This document shows positions 17,022 to 25,855 of a stretch of DNA of 64,000 nt, piece after piece. Position 1 is the first letter of the stretch. Each line of letters starts with the position of its first letter. Under the pieces are notes generated by a model, which ran no database searches, was not told where the DNA came from, and worked only from the letters and a program-made list of their open reading frames with translations. The stretch spans positions 124,001 to 188,000 of the forward strand of contig NZ_JABKKF010000003.1 in NCBI RefSeq assembly GCF_013166605.1. The letters run 5' to 3'. The DNA is from Xylanibacter muris. GTDB taxonomy: Bacteria > Bacteroidota > Bacteroidia > Bacteroidales > Bacteroidaceae. A program made the translations under genes and the position numbers.

Positions 17022-17625
17022 TAAACAAGCTTATTTTTTACAAGTAAGAACTCTAATTAGAGCTTAAACAATAAACGTATACCTTCGCGACTGAAATAAA
17101 AACATCAAAATTTATTGCTGTCCAGTAAAACTTTTGCTTCACTATAAAATCTGCCATTTATCTGTGCATTATCAGTGCCGTTAAGCTGCAAGTACGGTCT
17201 GCATGGGAGTACCTTGGTAAATTTTATAGTAAGAATTAACGGTTGCAGGGATTTTCAGTTTGCGACCAAATTAAATAGGATTGGCAATATGCCAAAATAT
17301 TCGATAAATAAGAGCAATCATAAAATTTATTTTAAGATTGCCGAATGCTGAATATTTACCGAATAGTTAATAAACAAGTCAAATTCTAACTCCTTTATAG
17401 ATGGAAACTTCTGCAAGTGCCCATACAAGGGGCTCTAATTTGAGTACTAACATATTAGTTGGCGACATGCTAATAGTTAATAAATACATTAATTTTCAAA
17501 AATTTAATATATAGGAATTAGCAAGAGGACATACAACAAGAGGCATGTTCTTTTGGAGTATTGATTTTTACATATTTTGAATTTGATATAATATGTATTA
17601 GTTGTAGAATTTAAGATAGTTTTGC
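17022..17625 (+). other. Long leader region before the glycan locus
   Basis: About 600 AT-rich bases without a gene. A variant -7 box (TACCTTCG) at 17080-17087 follows a CTCTAATTAGAG palindrome (17051-17062). A second -7 box (TAGTTTTGC, 17617-17625) abuts the ATG of the next gene. If the upstream site is used, the result is a leader of about 540 bases, the type of untranslated region on which UpxY antiterminators act. No terminator hairpin with a T-run stands out. Confidence 0.4.
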
Positions 17626-18969
17626 ATGAAGAAAGTTATTACATATGGGACTTATGACCTTTTGCATCAGGGACATATTAATCTCTTACGTCGAGCAAAA
17701 GAATTAGGAGACTATTTGATAGTTGGAGTTACTAATGATAGTTTTGACAGAGATAGAGGAAAACTTAATGTAAGAAACAACGTATTAGAACGCGTTGAGG
17801 CCGTAAAAGCAACAGGGCTTGCAGATAAGATTGTTATAGAAGATTATGTTGGACAGAAAATTGACGATATTCAAAAATATGATGTTGATATATTCGCTAT
17901 AGGTTCTGATTGGGATGGCAAGTTTGATTATCTCAATGAATTTTGCGAAGTCATTTATTTACCTCGTACGGAAGGCATATCTTCTACAATGCTTCGGGCA
18001 GAAAATCAAGATGAAGTAAAAGTTGGTATAATTGGTTGTGGCCGTGTGGCTAAACGTTTTCCTTCAGAAGCAAATGTGGTTAGTGGTATAAAAGTTTGTG
18101 CAGCTTATGATATTAACAAGCAAGCCGTTATGAGTATATCAAAAGATAACGAAGACATATGGGCTTATTCCGATATCGATAAATTGTTTAATGCTGTAGA
18201 TGCTGTATACATAGCAACTCCTCATCTTTCGCACTATGAATATATAAAGAAAGCTTTAAGGGCTAAGAAACATGTACTTTGTGAAACTCCTTTAACATTA
18301 GACGGGATACAAGCTAAGGAAATGTATGATTTTGCAGAGAAACAAGATTGTGTATTAATGGAAGCTAACAAAACAGCCCATTGTCCTGCATTCAATCATT
18401 TAATAGTGATGATAAAATCAGGATTAATTGGAGAAGTTGTAGATATAGAAGCTTCTCTTTCTCAATTACTGGATAAAAAAGGAAGAGAATTTGAACCAAC
18501 TCAGGCTGGTGGAGCAATGTATGAGGAAGGGAGCTATCCTTTATTGCCAATAGTTAAACTAATGGGAGTCGATTTTGAGAAACTAACACTCTATTCTCGT
18601 TTAGAGAACAACATTGACATATATACTCATGGTGTTTTTCATTATCCACAAGCAACTTGTTCTTTTAAAGTGGGGATAGGCGTTAAGACAGAAGGAAACT
18701 TAGTTATATCTGGCACTAAAGGATACGCCTATGTTCCTGCTCCATGGTGGAAAACTGATTATTTCGAATTACGTTACGAAAATCAAAATGATACAAAGAA
18801 GTATTTTTATAAATGGGATGGCTTTGGGCTTCGATATGAAATTCAAGAATTTATTAGTTGTATAGTGAATAAACGCTTTTCGTCAGCTCGTTTGCATCGT
18901 AAAGAGAGTATTTGGATGGCAAAAGTTATGCAACAATTTAGAGAAAAACAAAATTTTTATCAATTATAA
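17626..18969 (+). CDS. Fused CDP-glycerol-type cytidylyltransferase and Gfo/Idh/MocA oxidoreductase
   Basis: A 447-residue fusion. Residues 1-130 are a TagD-like nucleotidyltransferase: HQGH (His14, His17) and the 'RTEGISSTMLR' motif match glycerol-3-phosphate cytidylyltransferase. Residues 134-447 are a Gfo/Idh/MocA oxidoreductase with the NAD-binding GCGRVA loop. The usual catalytic E-K-P motif reads C-E-T-P here, so the lysine is absent. The first domain should make a CDP-alditol from CTP and a polyol phosphate; the second could oxidise its hydroxyl. The neighbours (aminotransferase, LicD) suggest the product is then aminated and its phosphoryl group transferred to a glycan. The AT-rich codon use differs from the flanks. 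Confidence 0.85.
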   Translation: MKKVITYGTYDLLHQGHINLLRRAKELGDYLIVGVTNDSFDRDRGKLNVRNNVLERVEAVKATGLADKIVIEDYVGQKIDDIQKYDVDIFAIGSDWDGKFDYLNEFCEVIYLPRTEGISSTMLRAENQDEVKVGIIGCGRVAKRFPSEANVVSGIKVCAAYDINKQAVMSISKDNEDIWAYSDIDKLFNAVDAVYIATPHLSHYEYIKKALRAKKHVLCETPLTLDGIQAKEMYDFAEKQDCVLMEANKTAHCPAFNHLIVMIKSGLIGEVVDIEASLSQLLDKKGREFEPTQAGGAMYEEGSYPLLPIVKLMGVDFEKLTLYSRLENNIDIYTHGVFHYPQATCSFKVGIGVKTEGNLVISGTKGYAYVPAPWWKTDYFELRYENQNDTKKYFYKWDGFGLRYEIQEFISCIVNKRFSSARLHRKESIWMAKVMQQFREKQNFYQL

Positions 18970-18980
18970 ATTATATTAAA

Positions 18981-20045
18981 ATGTTCTATACAAATCCTGT
19001 GTTAAAAGACTTGGTCAGAATTTTCGATCAAAATGAGAGAAAAGATTATTTACGTTTGGATTTAAATGAAAACCCAGGAGGACTTCCACAAAATTTTATA
19101 AAAGAAGTTTTATCTGATGTTACGCCAAGATTTGTTTCTCAGTATCCTGAAACTCTTCACTTTTCTGAAGTCTTAGCAAAGTTTTTGAATACAGATATTA
19201 ATCACTTATGCCTTGTAAACGGTTCTTCTGAAGGTATTCGCTATATTATACAAGCATTCACAAATGAGAAAGGGCGAATATTAGGTGTTGTACCTTCTTA
19301 TTTTATGTTTCAAGTTTACTCAGAAATGTATAATCGTGAGTTTATAAAAATTCCTTATGATGAGGATTTGACAATGAATGTAGATAATATTATTAAGGAG
19401 ATGACAGATGATACTCAACTTTTAATTCTGTTAAATCCAAACAATCCAATGGGTAATGTATATACAGAGAAAGAATTTGAGAAAATATTGAGAGTTGCAC
19501 AAGAAAAACAGATAACACTTCTTGTTGATGAAGCTTATCATTATTTTTATGAAGGTACTTTTATAAAATATGCTTTGGAGAATAACCATATTTTTATTAC
19601 TCGTACTTTTTCTAAGTTATTTTCCATGGCGGGATGCCGTTTAGGATATGTTGTTGGCTGGCCAGAAGGTATTAAGTTAGTACAAAAATTATGTACTCCT
19701 CATAATACAAATGCTTTTGCAATGAAGTTTGCCGAAGCAATATTGAAATCACCAAATTTATTAGGCAATTTAATCTTAAACTTTCAGAAAGGTCGTCAGT
19801 ACTTAATTAATGCTCTTGATGCTCATGGTTACAAGCATAAAGGTGAGGCAGGAAACTTTTTGTTTATCAAACCAAAGACTGATGCGCTGAAAATTGTTGA
19901 TAATATGAAAATAGAAAAGAAGATATTAATAAAATCTTATCCTGATGTAGGGGATTTTGGTACTTGTCTTCGTGTCTCTATCGGTGAGAAAAAGTATATG
20001 GAACAATTTATGAATGCATTATTAGAATTGGATAAAAATGCATAA
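18981..20045 (+). CDS. HisC-like PLP aminotransferase
   Basis: A 354-residue fold-type I aminotransferase of the histidinol-phosphate aminotransferase/CobD subgroup. 'RLDLNENPGG' near the start, 'LLNPNNPMGN' and 'LLVDEAYHYF' are typical, and the PLP-binding lysine is Lys212 in 'TRTFSKLFSMAGCRLGY'. Members in glycan loci aminate or decarboxylate small phosphorylated compounds; in the Campylobacter jejuni capsule, as I recall, one converts dihydroxyacetone phosphate to serinol phosphate. Here it sits 11 bases after the cytidylyltransferase/oxidoreductase gene and overlaps licD-like by 8 bases, so it probably supplies the amino group of the transferred phospho-alcohol. Confidence 0.85.
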   Translation: MFYTNPVLKDLVRIFDQNERKDYLRLDLNENPGGLPQNFIKEVLSDVTPRFVSQYPETLHFSEVLAKFLNTDINHLCLVNGSSEGIRYIIQAFTNEKGRILGVVPSYFMFQVYSEMYNREFIKIPYDEDLTMNVDNIIKEMTDDTQLLILLNPNNPMGNVYTEKEFEKILRVAQEKQITLLVDEAYHYFYEGTFIKYALENNHIFITRTFSKLFSMAGCRLGYVVGWPEGIKLVQKLCTPHNTNAFAMKFAEAILKSPNLLGNLILNFQKGRQYLINALDAHGYKHKGEAGNFLFIKPKTDALKIVDNMKIEKKILIKSYPDVGDFGTCLRVSIGEKKYMEQFMNALLELDKNA

Positions 20046-20697
20046 GACCTTAGATATTAATGGGGAATCATATATTTATGAGCCTGTTGTTTTGTCTTAT
20101 GGCAAAACAAAGCCGATGTCGTTAGAATCTGGTAAGTTATTGTTGCGTTCTGTTGATGAAATTTTTAGGTCAATAGACCTGCCGTTTTATCTTTGTTATG
20201 GCACTCTTTTGGGTGCCATAAGAGAGAAATCGCTGATTAAAAATGACGAAGATTTAGATGTTTTTATAAATAAAGAAAAACTACTTTATAGCAAATTGCC
20301 TTTCTTGAAATTAAAAGGATTAGAGTTAATTAGGTATGTGCCAAATATAGTTTATTCTTTTAGAATGAATGATGATGGTTATATTGACGTTTACATTCTT
20401 CATGAATTAAAATGGTATAATCCATGGAGCTTTTATTGTTTTTCTTTGGAAAGTAAAATACAGCCTAAAAAATACTTTATGGAGTATGAGCAGATAGATT
20501 TTTTGGGTGTAAAATGTATGTGTCCCAAGAATCCTGAAAGCTTATTGGCTTTTTGGTATGGAGATGATTGGCGAACTCCTGTTAATGGGCATAATTTTTG
20601 TTATGAAGTAAAAACAGCTTATTATTGGCATAATTTTAAGAACAAAGTTTTAAAAAAACTCATATTCTATGAATATTGGTATAGATTTTTAAAATAG
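20038..20697 (+). CDS. LicD-family phosphotransferase
   Basis: A 219-residue LicD protein. The motif GTLLGAIREK (residues 55-64) followed by the acidic NDEDLD (69-74) is the metal- and nucleotide-binding core of LicD, a nucleotidyltransferase-fold enzyme that moves phosphocholine or similar groups from a CDP carrier to sugars. The choline kinase and transporter genes (licA/licB) found in phosphocholine loci are missing, so the donor is probably not CDP-choline but the CDP-compound built by the two preceding genes. The start overlaps the aminotransferase gene by 8 bases. Confidence 0.87.
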   Translation: MHKTLDINGESYIYEPVVLSYGKTKPMSLESGKLLLRSVDEIFRSIDLPFYLCYGTLLGAIREKSLIKNDEDLDVFINKEKLLYSKLPFLKLKGLELIRYVPNIVYSFRMNDDGYIDVYILHELKWYNPWSFYCFSLESKIQPKKYFMEYEQIDFLGVKCMCPKNPESLLAFWYGDDWRTPVNGHNFCYEVKTAYYWHNFKNKVLKKLIFYEYWYRFLK

Positions 20698-20711
20698 AGT
20701 AAAGAAAATAA

Positions 20712-21959
20712 ATGAATGATTTTAGAAAAGTTGTAAATAGTCAATTATTTGCAAATTTTATTTCTTTAGGACTGATTCAAGGCATCAATTATTTACTTCC
20801 ATTAATAACTATTCCTTTTTTATTTAATCAATTAGGAGTTGAAAAATATGGTTTGGTAAATTTTTCTTTTGCCTTTATCCAATATTTTATAATGATTACA
20901 GATTTTGGATATGGTTTGTCAGGTACTAGATATATAGCAGAGTATAGAGAAAATAAGATAAAAATAAATCGTTTTCTAAACTCTGCAACTTTGTCTAGAG
21001 GGTGCATGGCGACTCTTTCTTTTTTGGTATTAATAATATGTATGTTTAGTATTCCGAAATTTTCGGAGTATAAATTATTTACTTGCTTATTTTTTGGACA
21101 AGTAATAGGAAATGTGTTGAATCCATCTTGGTTTTTTCAAGGAATGGAACGAATGAAGTTTAACACAATATTACATATAACAACCCGGTTAATAAGCATT
21201 TTACCTCTTTTTATTGTTATAAGAAATTCTAATGATTATTTATATATTCCAATTTGTTACAGTTCAGGTTCTATTGTTGCCGGATGTTTAAGTTTATATT
21301 TGATAAAAAGACAATTTGGTATGAGTTTCTTCTTCACTTCTTTTAAAGAGATTTGGCAGGCTACTCATGATTCTGGCAAATATTTTCTATCTCGATTATC
21401 AGTCAGCCTGTTTACTAATACAAATACTTTTATATTAGGATTGGTTTGCGGAAATACTGCTGTAGGCTTTTACTCCTTAGCAGATAAAATCTATGTTGCC
21501 CTGAATGCTATTTACGGTCCAATTAATGGAACAATATTCCCGTATATGACAAAAAACAAGAATTTAGCTTTGTTTAAGAAATTTCTTATGTATGGAACTG
21601 TATTTAATACGATACTTATCATTTGTTTTTATTGGATTTTTCCATACTTGAGCTCATTTATATTTTCTAATTTCGCTACAGAAAGCATGACTGTATTGAC
21701 TATATTATTATTTTCTAATCTGGTAAGTTTACCTGCTACATTCCTTGGATATCCATTCCTTGCAGCATGGGGACATCCTGATTACTGTAATTTTAGTTTA
21801 GTGGCTTCTTCTATATTCCATCTTGTCGGAATTGGGATTTTGTTTATTTGTGGATTAGTTTCTATTTATAGCGTTGCAATCATGGTTGTTCTATGCGAAT
21901 TATTCTTATTGTTATTTAGAATATACGGTGTCAGAAAATTCAAATTATGGAGTTTATAA
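20712..21959 (+). CDS. Wzx-type polysaccharide flippase
   Basis: A 415-residue integral membrane protein with about twelve hydrophobic segments. 'LIQGINYLLPLITIPFLFNQ' (segment ends) and the 'YGLVNFSFAFIQYF' that follows, plus the later 'SWFFQGMERMKF', are typical of Wzx/RfbX O-unit flippases of the MOP superfamily. It would move lipid-linked repeat units across the inner membrane for polymerisation by the next gene product. It overlaps the polymerase gene by 13 bases. The DNA is markedly AT-rich, as in the rest of this locus. Confidence 0.9.
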   Translation: MNDFRKVVNSQLFANFISLGLIQGINYLLPLITIPFLFNQLGVEKYGLVNFSFAFIQYFIMITDFGYGLSGTRYIAEYRENKIKINRFLNSATLSRGCMATLSFLVLIICMFSIPKFSEYKLFTCLFFGQVIGNVLNPSWFFQGMERMKFNTILHITTRLISILPLFIVIRNSNDYLYIPICYSSGSIVAGCLSLYLIKRQFGMSFFFTSFKEIWQATHDSGKYFLSRLSVSLFTNTNTFILGLVCGNTAVGFYSLADKIYVALNAIYGPINGTIFPYMTKNKNLALFKKFLMYGTVFNTILIICFYWIFPYLSSFIFSNFATESMTVLTILLFSNLVSLPATFLGYPFLAAWGHPDYCNFSLVASSIFHLVGIGILFICGLVSIYSVAIMVVLCELFLLLFRIYGVRKFKLWSL

Positions 21960-23146
21960 AAATAAAACAGGATAATTCTACCAAATATAGTATATATAGT
22001 ATTCTATTTGCATCAATAGTTACTGCATTTTTTGGTTATACAGTAAACGCCAACCTCTTTTTTAAATTTATTATTACTTTATTCAGTTGGACTGGCGTAT
22101 TTTTTTCCATTAAAAGATTTTATTCATTAAAAAGATATTCTCTATTACCAAAAATTACTGCAATCTTTTTATGTCTTATGGTTGTCCAGTCGTTTTTGCA
22201 CTCTATTTTCAATGGGGAAGTTCATGCTGGAGAAAAAATGGTTGTTATATTAACCAATAAAGTTGCAGTTTTAGACTTGGTTGGAGTTTTTTTCTTAACA
22301 TGTATATTGGATTTGCATGAGTTGAAATTTTTATTTAAGGCCAGTTTATACTTTGCCATTATATCAATATTCCTTCTGTTATTTAACTTTAATGTTACTG
22401 AAGATTCATATTTTTTAGGATATGTCTTGTTGTATACACCCATAATGTTACCTTATATAAAAAAAAGAAACACTATAATACTGCTAGTATCTTATGCTAT
22501 TTCTGTATTTGCTTTCTTAGGTGGAGGAAGACAAATTGCCCTTCTTTTGTTTTTTGCGATATTAGCGATAGTAGTCCCAAAGTGTTGTAGTAAAAAATAT
22601 ACATTTTATGTATCTTTAATAATCTGTATTTTACCTATACTTTTCTTGTTTTGGAGTTTGTCTAATGTTTCTATTTTTGAATTATTATCAGATAATTATG
22701 ATTACGATTACGATGACGATATATCAGTTGATACAAGAACTTTTTTGTGGCAAGAATTGGCTGCAGATATGCTTAGGCAAGATTGGCTTACAATATTGTT
22801 TGGCAAGGGAGTTCTTGGTTATTATAAATCTGATTTCTTTAGTATGAATTATCGTTTTGGAATAGAAGTTCCTATCTTACAGTGGTTTCTTCAAGCAGGT
22901 TTTATTTATATATTTCTATTTACAAGCCTCATATGTTATTCTATTTGGGGGTTATATAAACATGGACGTAACATAATGTGTCAAAGAGCCTCTATATTAA
23001 TAGCAGGTTTTTATTTAAATTGTTATGTATCTAATCTATTAGGTTGTAATATAGGTATTCTTGGTGTTTGGGTTCTTATCTCAATGGCATTTAATCCCAA
23101 TATATATAATGCCACAGATTTACAAATAACAAAAAAACTATTTTAA
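21947..23146 (+). CDS. Wzy-type polysaccharide polymerase
   Basis: A 399-residue membrane protein with ten to twelve hydrophobic segments and one large loop at about 245-290 ('DDDISVDTRTFLWQEL', then 'FGKGVLGYYKSDFF'). This matches the periplasmic loop of Wzy/EpsG-like polymerases, which usually have a poorly conserved sequence. The call rests on topology, the D-x-R-x-x-L-W loop pattern and position between wzx and glycosyltransferase genes. It would link repeat units delivered by the flippase. Its ATG lies within the end of the flippase gene. Confidence 0.8.
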   Translation: MEFIKIKQDNSTKYSIYSILFASIVTAFFGYTVNANLFFKFIITLFSWTGVFFSIKRFYSLKRYSLLPKITAIFLCLMVVQSFLHSIFNGEVHAGEKMVVILTNKVAVLDLVGVFFLTCILDLHELKFLFKASLYFAIISIFLLLFNFNVTEDSYFLGYVLLYTPIMLPYIKKRNTIILLVSYAISVFAFLGGGRQIALLLFFAILAIVVPKCCSKKYTFYVSLIICILPILFLFWSLSNVSIFELLSDNYDYDYDDDISVDTRTFLWQELAADMLRQDWLTILFGKGVLGYYKSDFFSMNYRFGIEVPILQWFLQAGFIYIFLFTSLICYSIWGLYKHGRNIMCQRASILIAGFYLNCYVSNLLGCNIGILGVWVLISMAFNPNIYNATDLQITKKLF

Positions 23147-23156
23147 AAAGAGTATT

Positions 23157-24215
23157 ATGGTTGATAAAAATATAATATTTTTGGCAGACATAAGAAGTTT
23201 AACCCCTGATGGTAAAATAAAGACAGGACATTGTGTACCAGTTGCAAGAATGTATAAAGAAATCTTTAAAGATGAAGCAACTTTATTGATAACCGGAGGC
23301 AGTGTCTATCATAACTATTTCCCATTACAAGACTGTTTTACACTTCCATATAATGAATTAACAGCAGACCTGTCTGAAAAATGGAAAACATTTAAGAATT
23401 GTTGGAAACTTTTCAAAAAAGCAGAAGGAAAAACGATAGTATTCCAATCAATATCTCCTGTTACTCTATTCTTGTGTATTATTTTATTTTACCAAAAGAA
23501 AAGCAGAATATTTCTAATTCAGTATAATACTTTTGCCGTTAGCACACATCTTAATCATTTCTTGTATAAGATAGCAAAAGGGGCGTTTGATGGTTTAATA
23601 TGCCCAAATGATTATGTAGGACAAAAATTTAAATTACCATACTGTGTTGTTCCTGATTACATTTATACAGGAAATAATTCCATTATCAAGAATATAAAAT
23701 ATATCAATAAGCAGTATGATTTTTGCATTATTGGCCGATTGAATAAAGATAAAGGAGTTATTGAAGCTGCAAGACATTTTACAGGAAAACAGTACAAACT
23801 ATTAATTGCTGGGTCTGTGCAATCTCAGTCATTACAAAATGAATTGTTGAGTATATGTAGAAATGCAGATAATATAGATTTAAGAATAGGATATGTTTCT
23901 GATGAAATGTATTTACAGTACCTTTCATTAAGTAGGTATGCAATACTAAATTATATGGGTGAATATTCTGATAGAAGCAGTGGCGTTGTTTTTGATACAT
24001 TATTTAATGATGTTCCTGTAATAGGCAGACGATGTCGAGCATTAGAGTTTATTGAACAAAATGATATTGGCTACATTTATGATAGCATAAATAAGTTCAA
24101 TCCTGATATGGTCTTAAATGAAACTTTCCATTCTAAATGCTTGTGTAATATAATAGAGTATAGAAAAAAACATAAATTTTACAAGAAAAAACTCATAAAT
24201 TTCATCTTACAATGA
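23157..24215 (+). CDS. GT-B fold glycosyltransferase
   Basis: A 352-residue soluble or membrane-attached glycosyltransferase. 'DFCIIGRLNKDKGVIEAARHF' (in parts: GRLNKDKGV) begins the donor-binding domain of GT4-type enzymes, and 'EYSDRSSGVVFDTLFNDVPVIG' contains the E-x(7)-E-like region in a changed form. It probably adds one sugar of the repeat unit on the cytoplasmic side. The acceptor and donor cannot be read from sequence. The gene overlaps the acyltransferase gene by 4 bases. Confidence 0.75.
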   Translation: MVDKNIIFLADIRSLTPDGKIKTGHCVPVARMYKEIFKDEATLLITGGSVYHNYFPLQDCFTLPYNELTADLSEKWKTFKNCWKLFKKAEGKTIVFQSISPVTLFLCIILFYQKKSRIFLIQYNTFAVSTHLNHFLYKIAKGAFDGLICPNDYVGQKFKLPYCVVPDYIYTGNNSIIKNIKYINKQYDFCIIGRLNKDKGVIEAARHFTGKQYKLLIAGSVQSQSLQNELLSICRNADNIDLRIGYVSDEMYLQYLSLSRYAILNYMGEYSDRSSGVVFDTLFNDVPVIGRRCRALEFIEQNDIGYIYDSINKFNPDMVLNETFHSKCLCNIIEYRKKHKFYKKKLINFILQ

Positions 24216-25193
24216 CACCTATAAAAAATCTTTATGGATTAAGATTTATTCTTGCCGCATTTGTTTGTTTTGCACATGTGTCGCAAAATCAAATTGCAGG
24301 AAAATATGCCGTCTGTGTATTTTTCGTGCTTAGTGGATTTCTCTTTGGATTAAAATACGATTCAGGGGGGGATATATTCTCTGAAGAAATGGTTTAATAG
24401 TATCTTGAAATTATATCCAGCATACTTATTAACGATAATTTTCTTTGCCTTTATAGGTATAACGGTAATAAACAAATCATTTCAAACTATTGGCTTTTCA
24501 TTTGCATTACACTTAATTTATGCTCAGTCTATAATACCGTATGATTTGATAGAGCCTCTTAATAGTCCTACATGGTTCTTGTCAACTTATTTTGCTATAT
24601 TACTTATCTATTGGGCAGTGCAAAAAACAATTGGTATAAATTTTTGGATAGTTATTGTCATTGCTGCTTTTGGATTTCTTGGAGGTGCTTTTGTTGATGA
24701 CAAACATTGGTTTTTTTATATTTCACCATATACACGCTGTGTAGATTTCCTTATTGGATTTCAAATCGGGAAACTCTCACTTGTGAGAAATAAGGAATGC
24801 CATAAATGTATTCTTTTGGAAATATGTATTATACTTATAGTAGGTTTTACGCTTGCGGTTAGACTATATACAGATATTCCGGAATGTATCAAATATAGCT
24901 ATGTATATTTGCCATCATCTTTATCTATCGTGTATATATTATATACAATAGATAAAAAGCCTGTTTTGCTGAGTAAATTATTGCAAGGTAAGTTTATACA
25001 GAAAATGGGAATGTTAAGCATGGAAATATTTATATATCACTGGGTATATGCAAGAATATGTTTCTATGTATATAAGGATATTCCTACTTGGGTATTATTC
25101 CCAACAGTCTTAGCGTTAACACTACTGACATCGTTGTTTATGAGAAGTTTTTTTGAAAAGCCAATAGCAAAATATATAGGGAATAAAACATGA
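24212..25193 (+). pseudogene. Acyltransferase family 3 gene, frame broken at a G7 tract (possibly phase-variable)
   Basis: The first part (24212-24397) reads 'GLRFILAAFVCFAHVS', the start of acyltransferase-3 proteins with the conserved His. Frame is lost at seven G residues (24365-24371). With six G the reading continues 'GGIYSLKKWFNSILK' into 'LYPAYLLTI', the typical second helix, and on to the stop at 25193, giving about 326 residues and some ten membrane segments. Family members acetylate or otherwise acylate surface sugars. A G tract in a glycan-modifying gene is a classic slipped-strand switch, so the gene is probably in the OFF state; a sequencing error is the alternative. The 3' end overlaps the next gene by 4 bases. 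Confidence 0.8.
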
Positions 25194-25855
25194 ACTTTAA
25201 ATTTCTAAAAGATAAAAAAAACTGGGAGAAACTCTTGTTTGTATATCGACATAATAAGAGGAATAACTTAATAGAGTCCCAATACCGGGGAACAACTAAA
25301 AAGATTTACGGCTTCTATCATGCATATTGCATGTGTGAGAAGTGGGAAAAACTTGTGGAAGAACAACTTGAACATCTCGTTTCTTCTGGCTTGTATGATA
25401 ATATAGACTGCTTGTTTACTGGAATTCTGATTTCTCAAAAAGACATGGAGAAATTAGAAAAACTACTTTCCAAGTATAGCAAAGTGAAAATTTTATATAC
25501 AGATGATGACAGCTCACTATTAGAATTCAAAACCTTGATGGAAATGCAAAAGAAATCTTATGAGGAAACATTCTTTGGTTTCTATTTCCATACCAAAGGA
25601 ATAACCTGGCTGAACACCGACCCCAAAATTTATAGCGTAGGCAATTCATGGCGATTGATGAACGAATATTTTCTCTTTGACAAATGGAAACTTGCAGTCG
25701 AAACTTTGCAACAAGGAGCAAACCTTTATGGAACAAACTATCAGAAAATTTTCAATGATAAATTTCGACTCATTGGAATGAACTTCTTTTGGTTTAAATC
25801 AGACTACGTAGCAAATGTACATATAAATCGCGAGATTTCTACACCGACAGAATAA
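25190..25855 (+). CDS. Glycosyltransferase-like protein, possibly truncated
   Basis: A 221-residue protein with 'IYGFYHAYCMCEKWEKLVEEQL', 'DNIDCLFTG', 'FFGFYFHTKGITW' and 'GNSWRLMNEYF', a pattern I know from short capsule-locus proteins of the glycosyltransferase/rhamnan-synthesis-F type. The last recognisable block is 'LIGMNFFWFKSDYVANV'; relatives appear to continue beyond it, so the C-terminus ('STPTE') may be cut off by the IS110 element that begins right after. It starts inside the end of the acyltransferase gene. The function, sugar transfer in the glycan pathway, is inferred. Confidence 0.55.
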   Translation: MNFKFLKDKKNWEKLLFVYRHNKRNNLIESQYRGTTKKIYGFYHAYCMCEKWEKLVEEQLEHLVSSGLYDNIDCLFTGILISQKDMEKLEKLLSKYSKVKILYTDDDSSLLEFKTLMEMQKKSYEETFFGFYFHTKGITWLNTDPKIYSVGNSWRLMNEYFLFDKWKLAVETLQQGANLYGTNYQKIFNDKFRLIGMNFFWFKSDYVANVHINREISTPTE

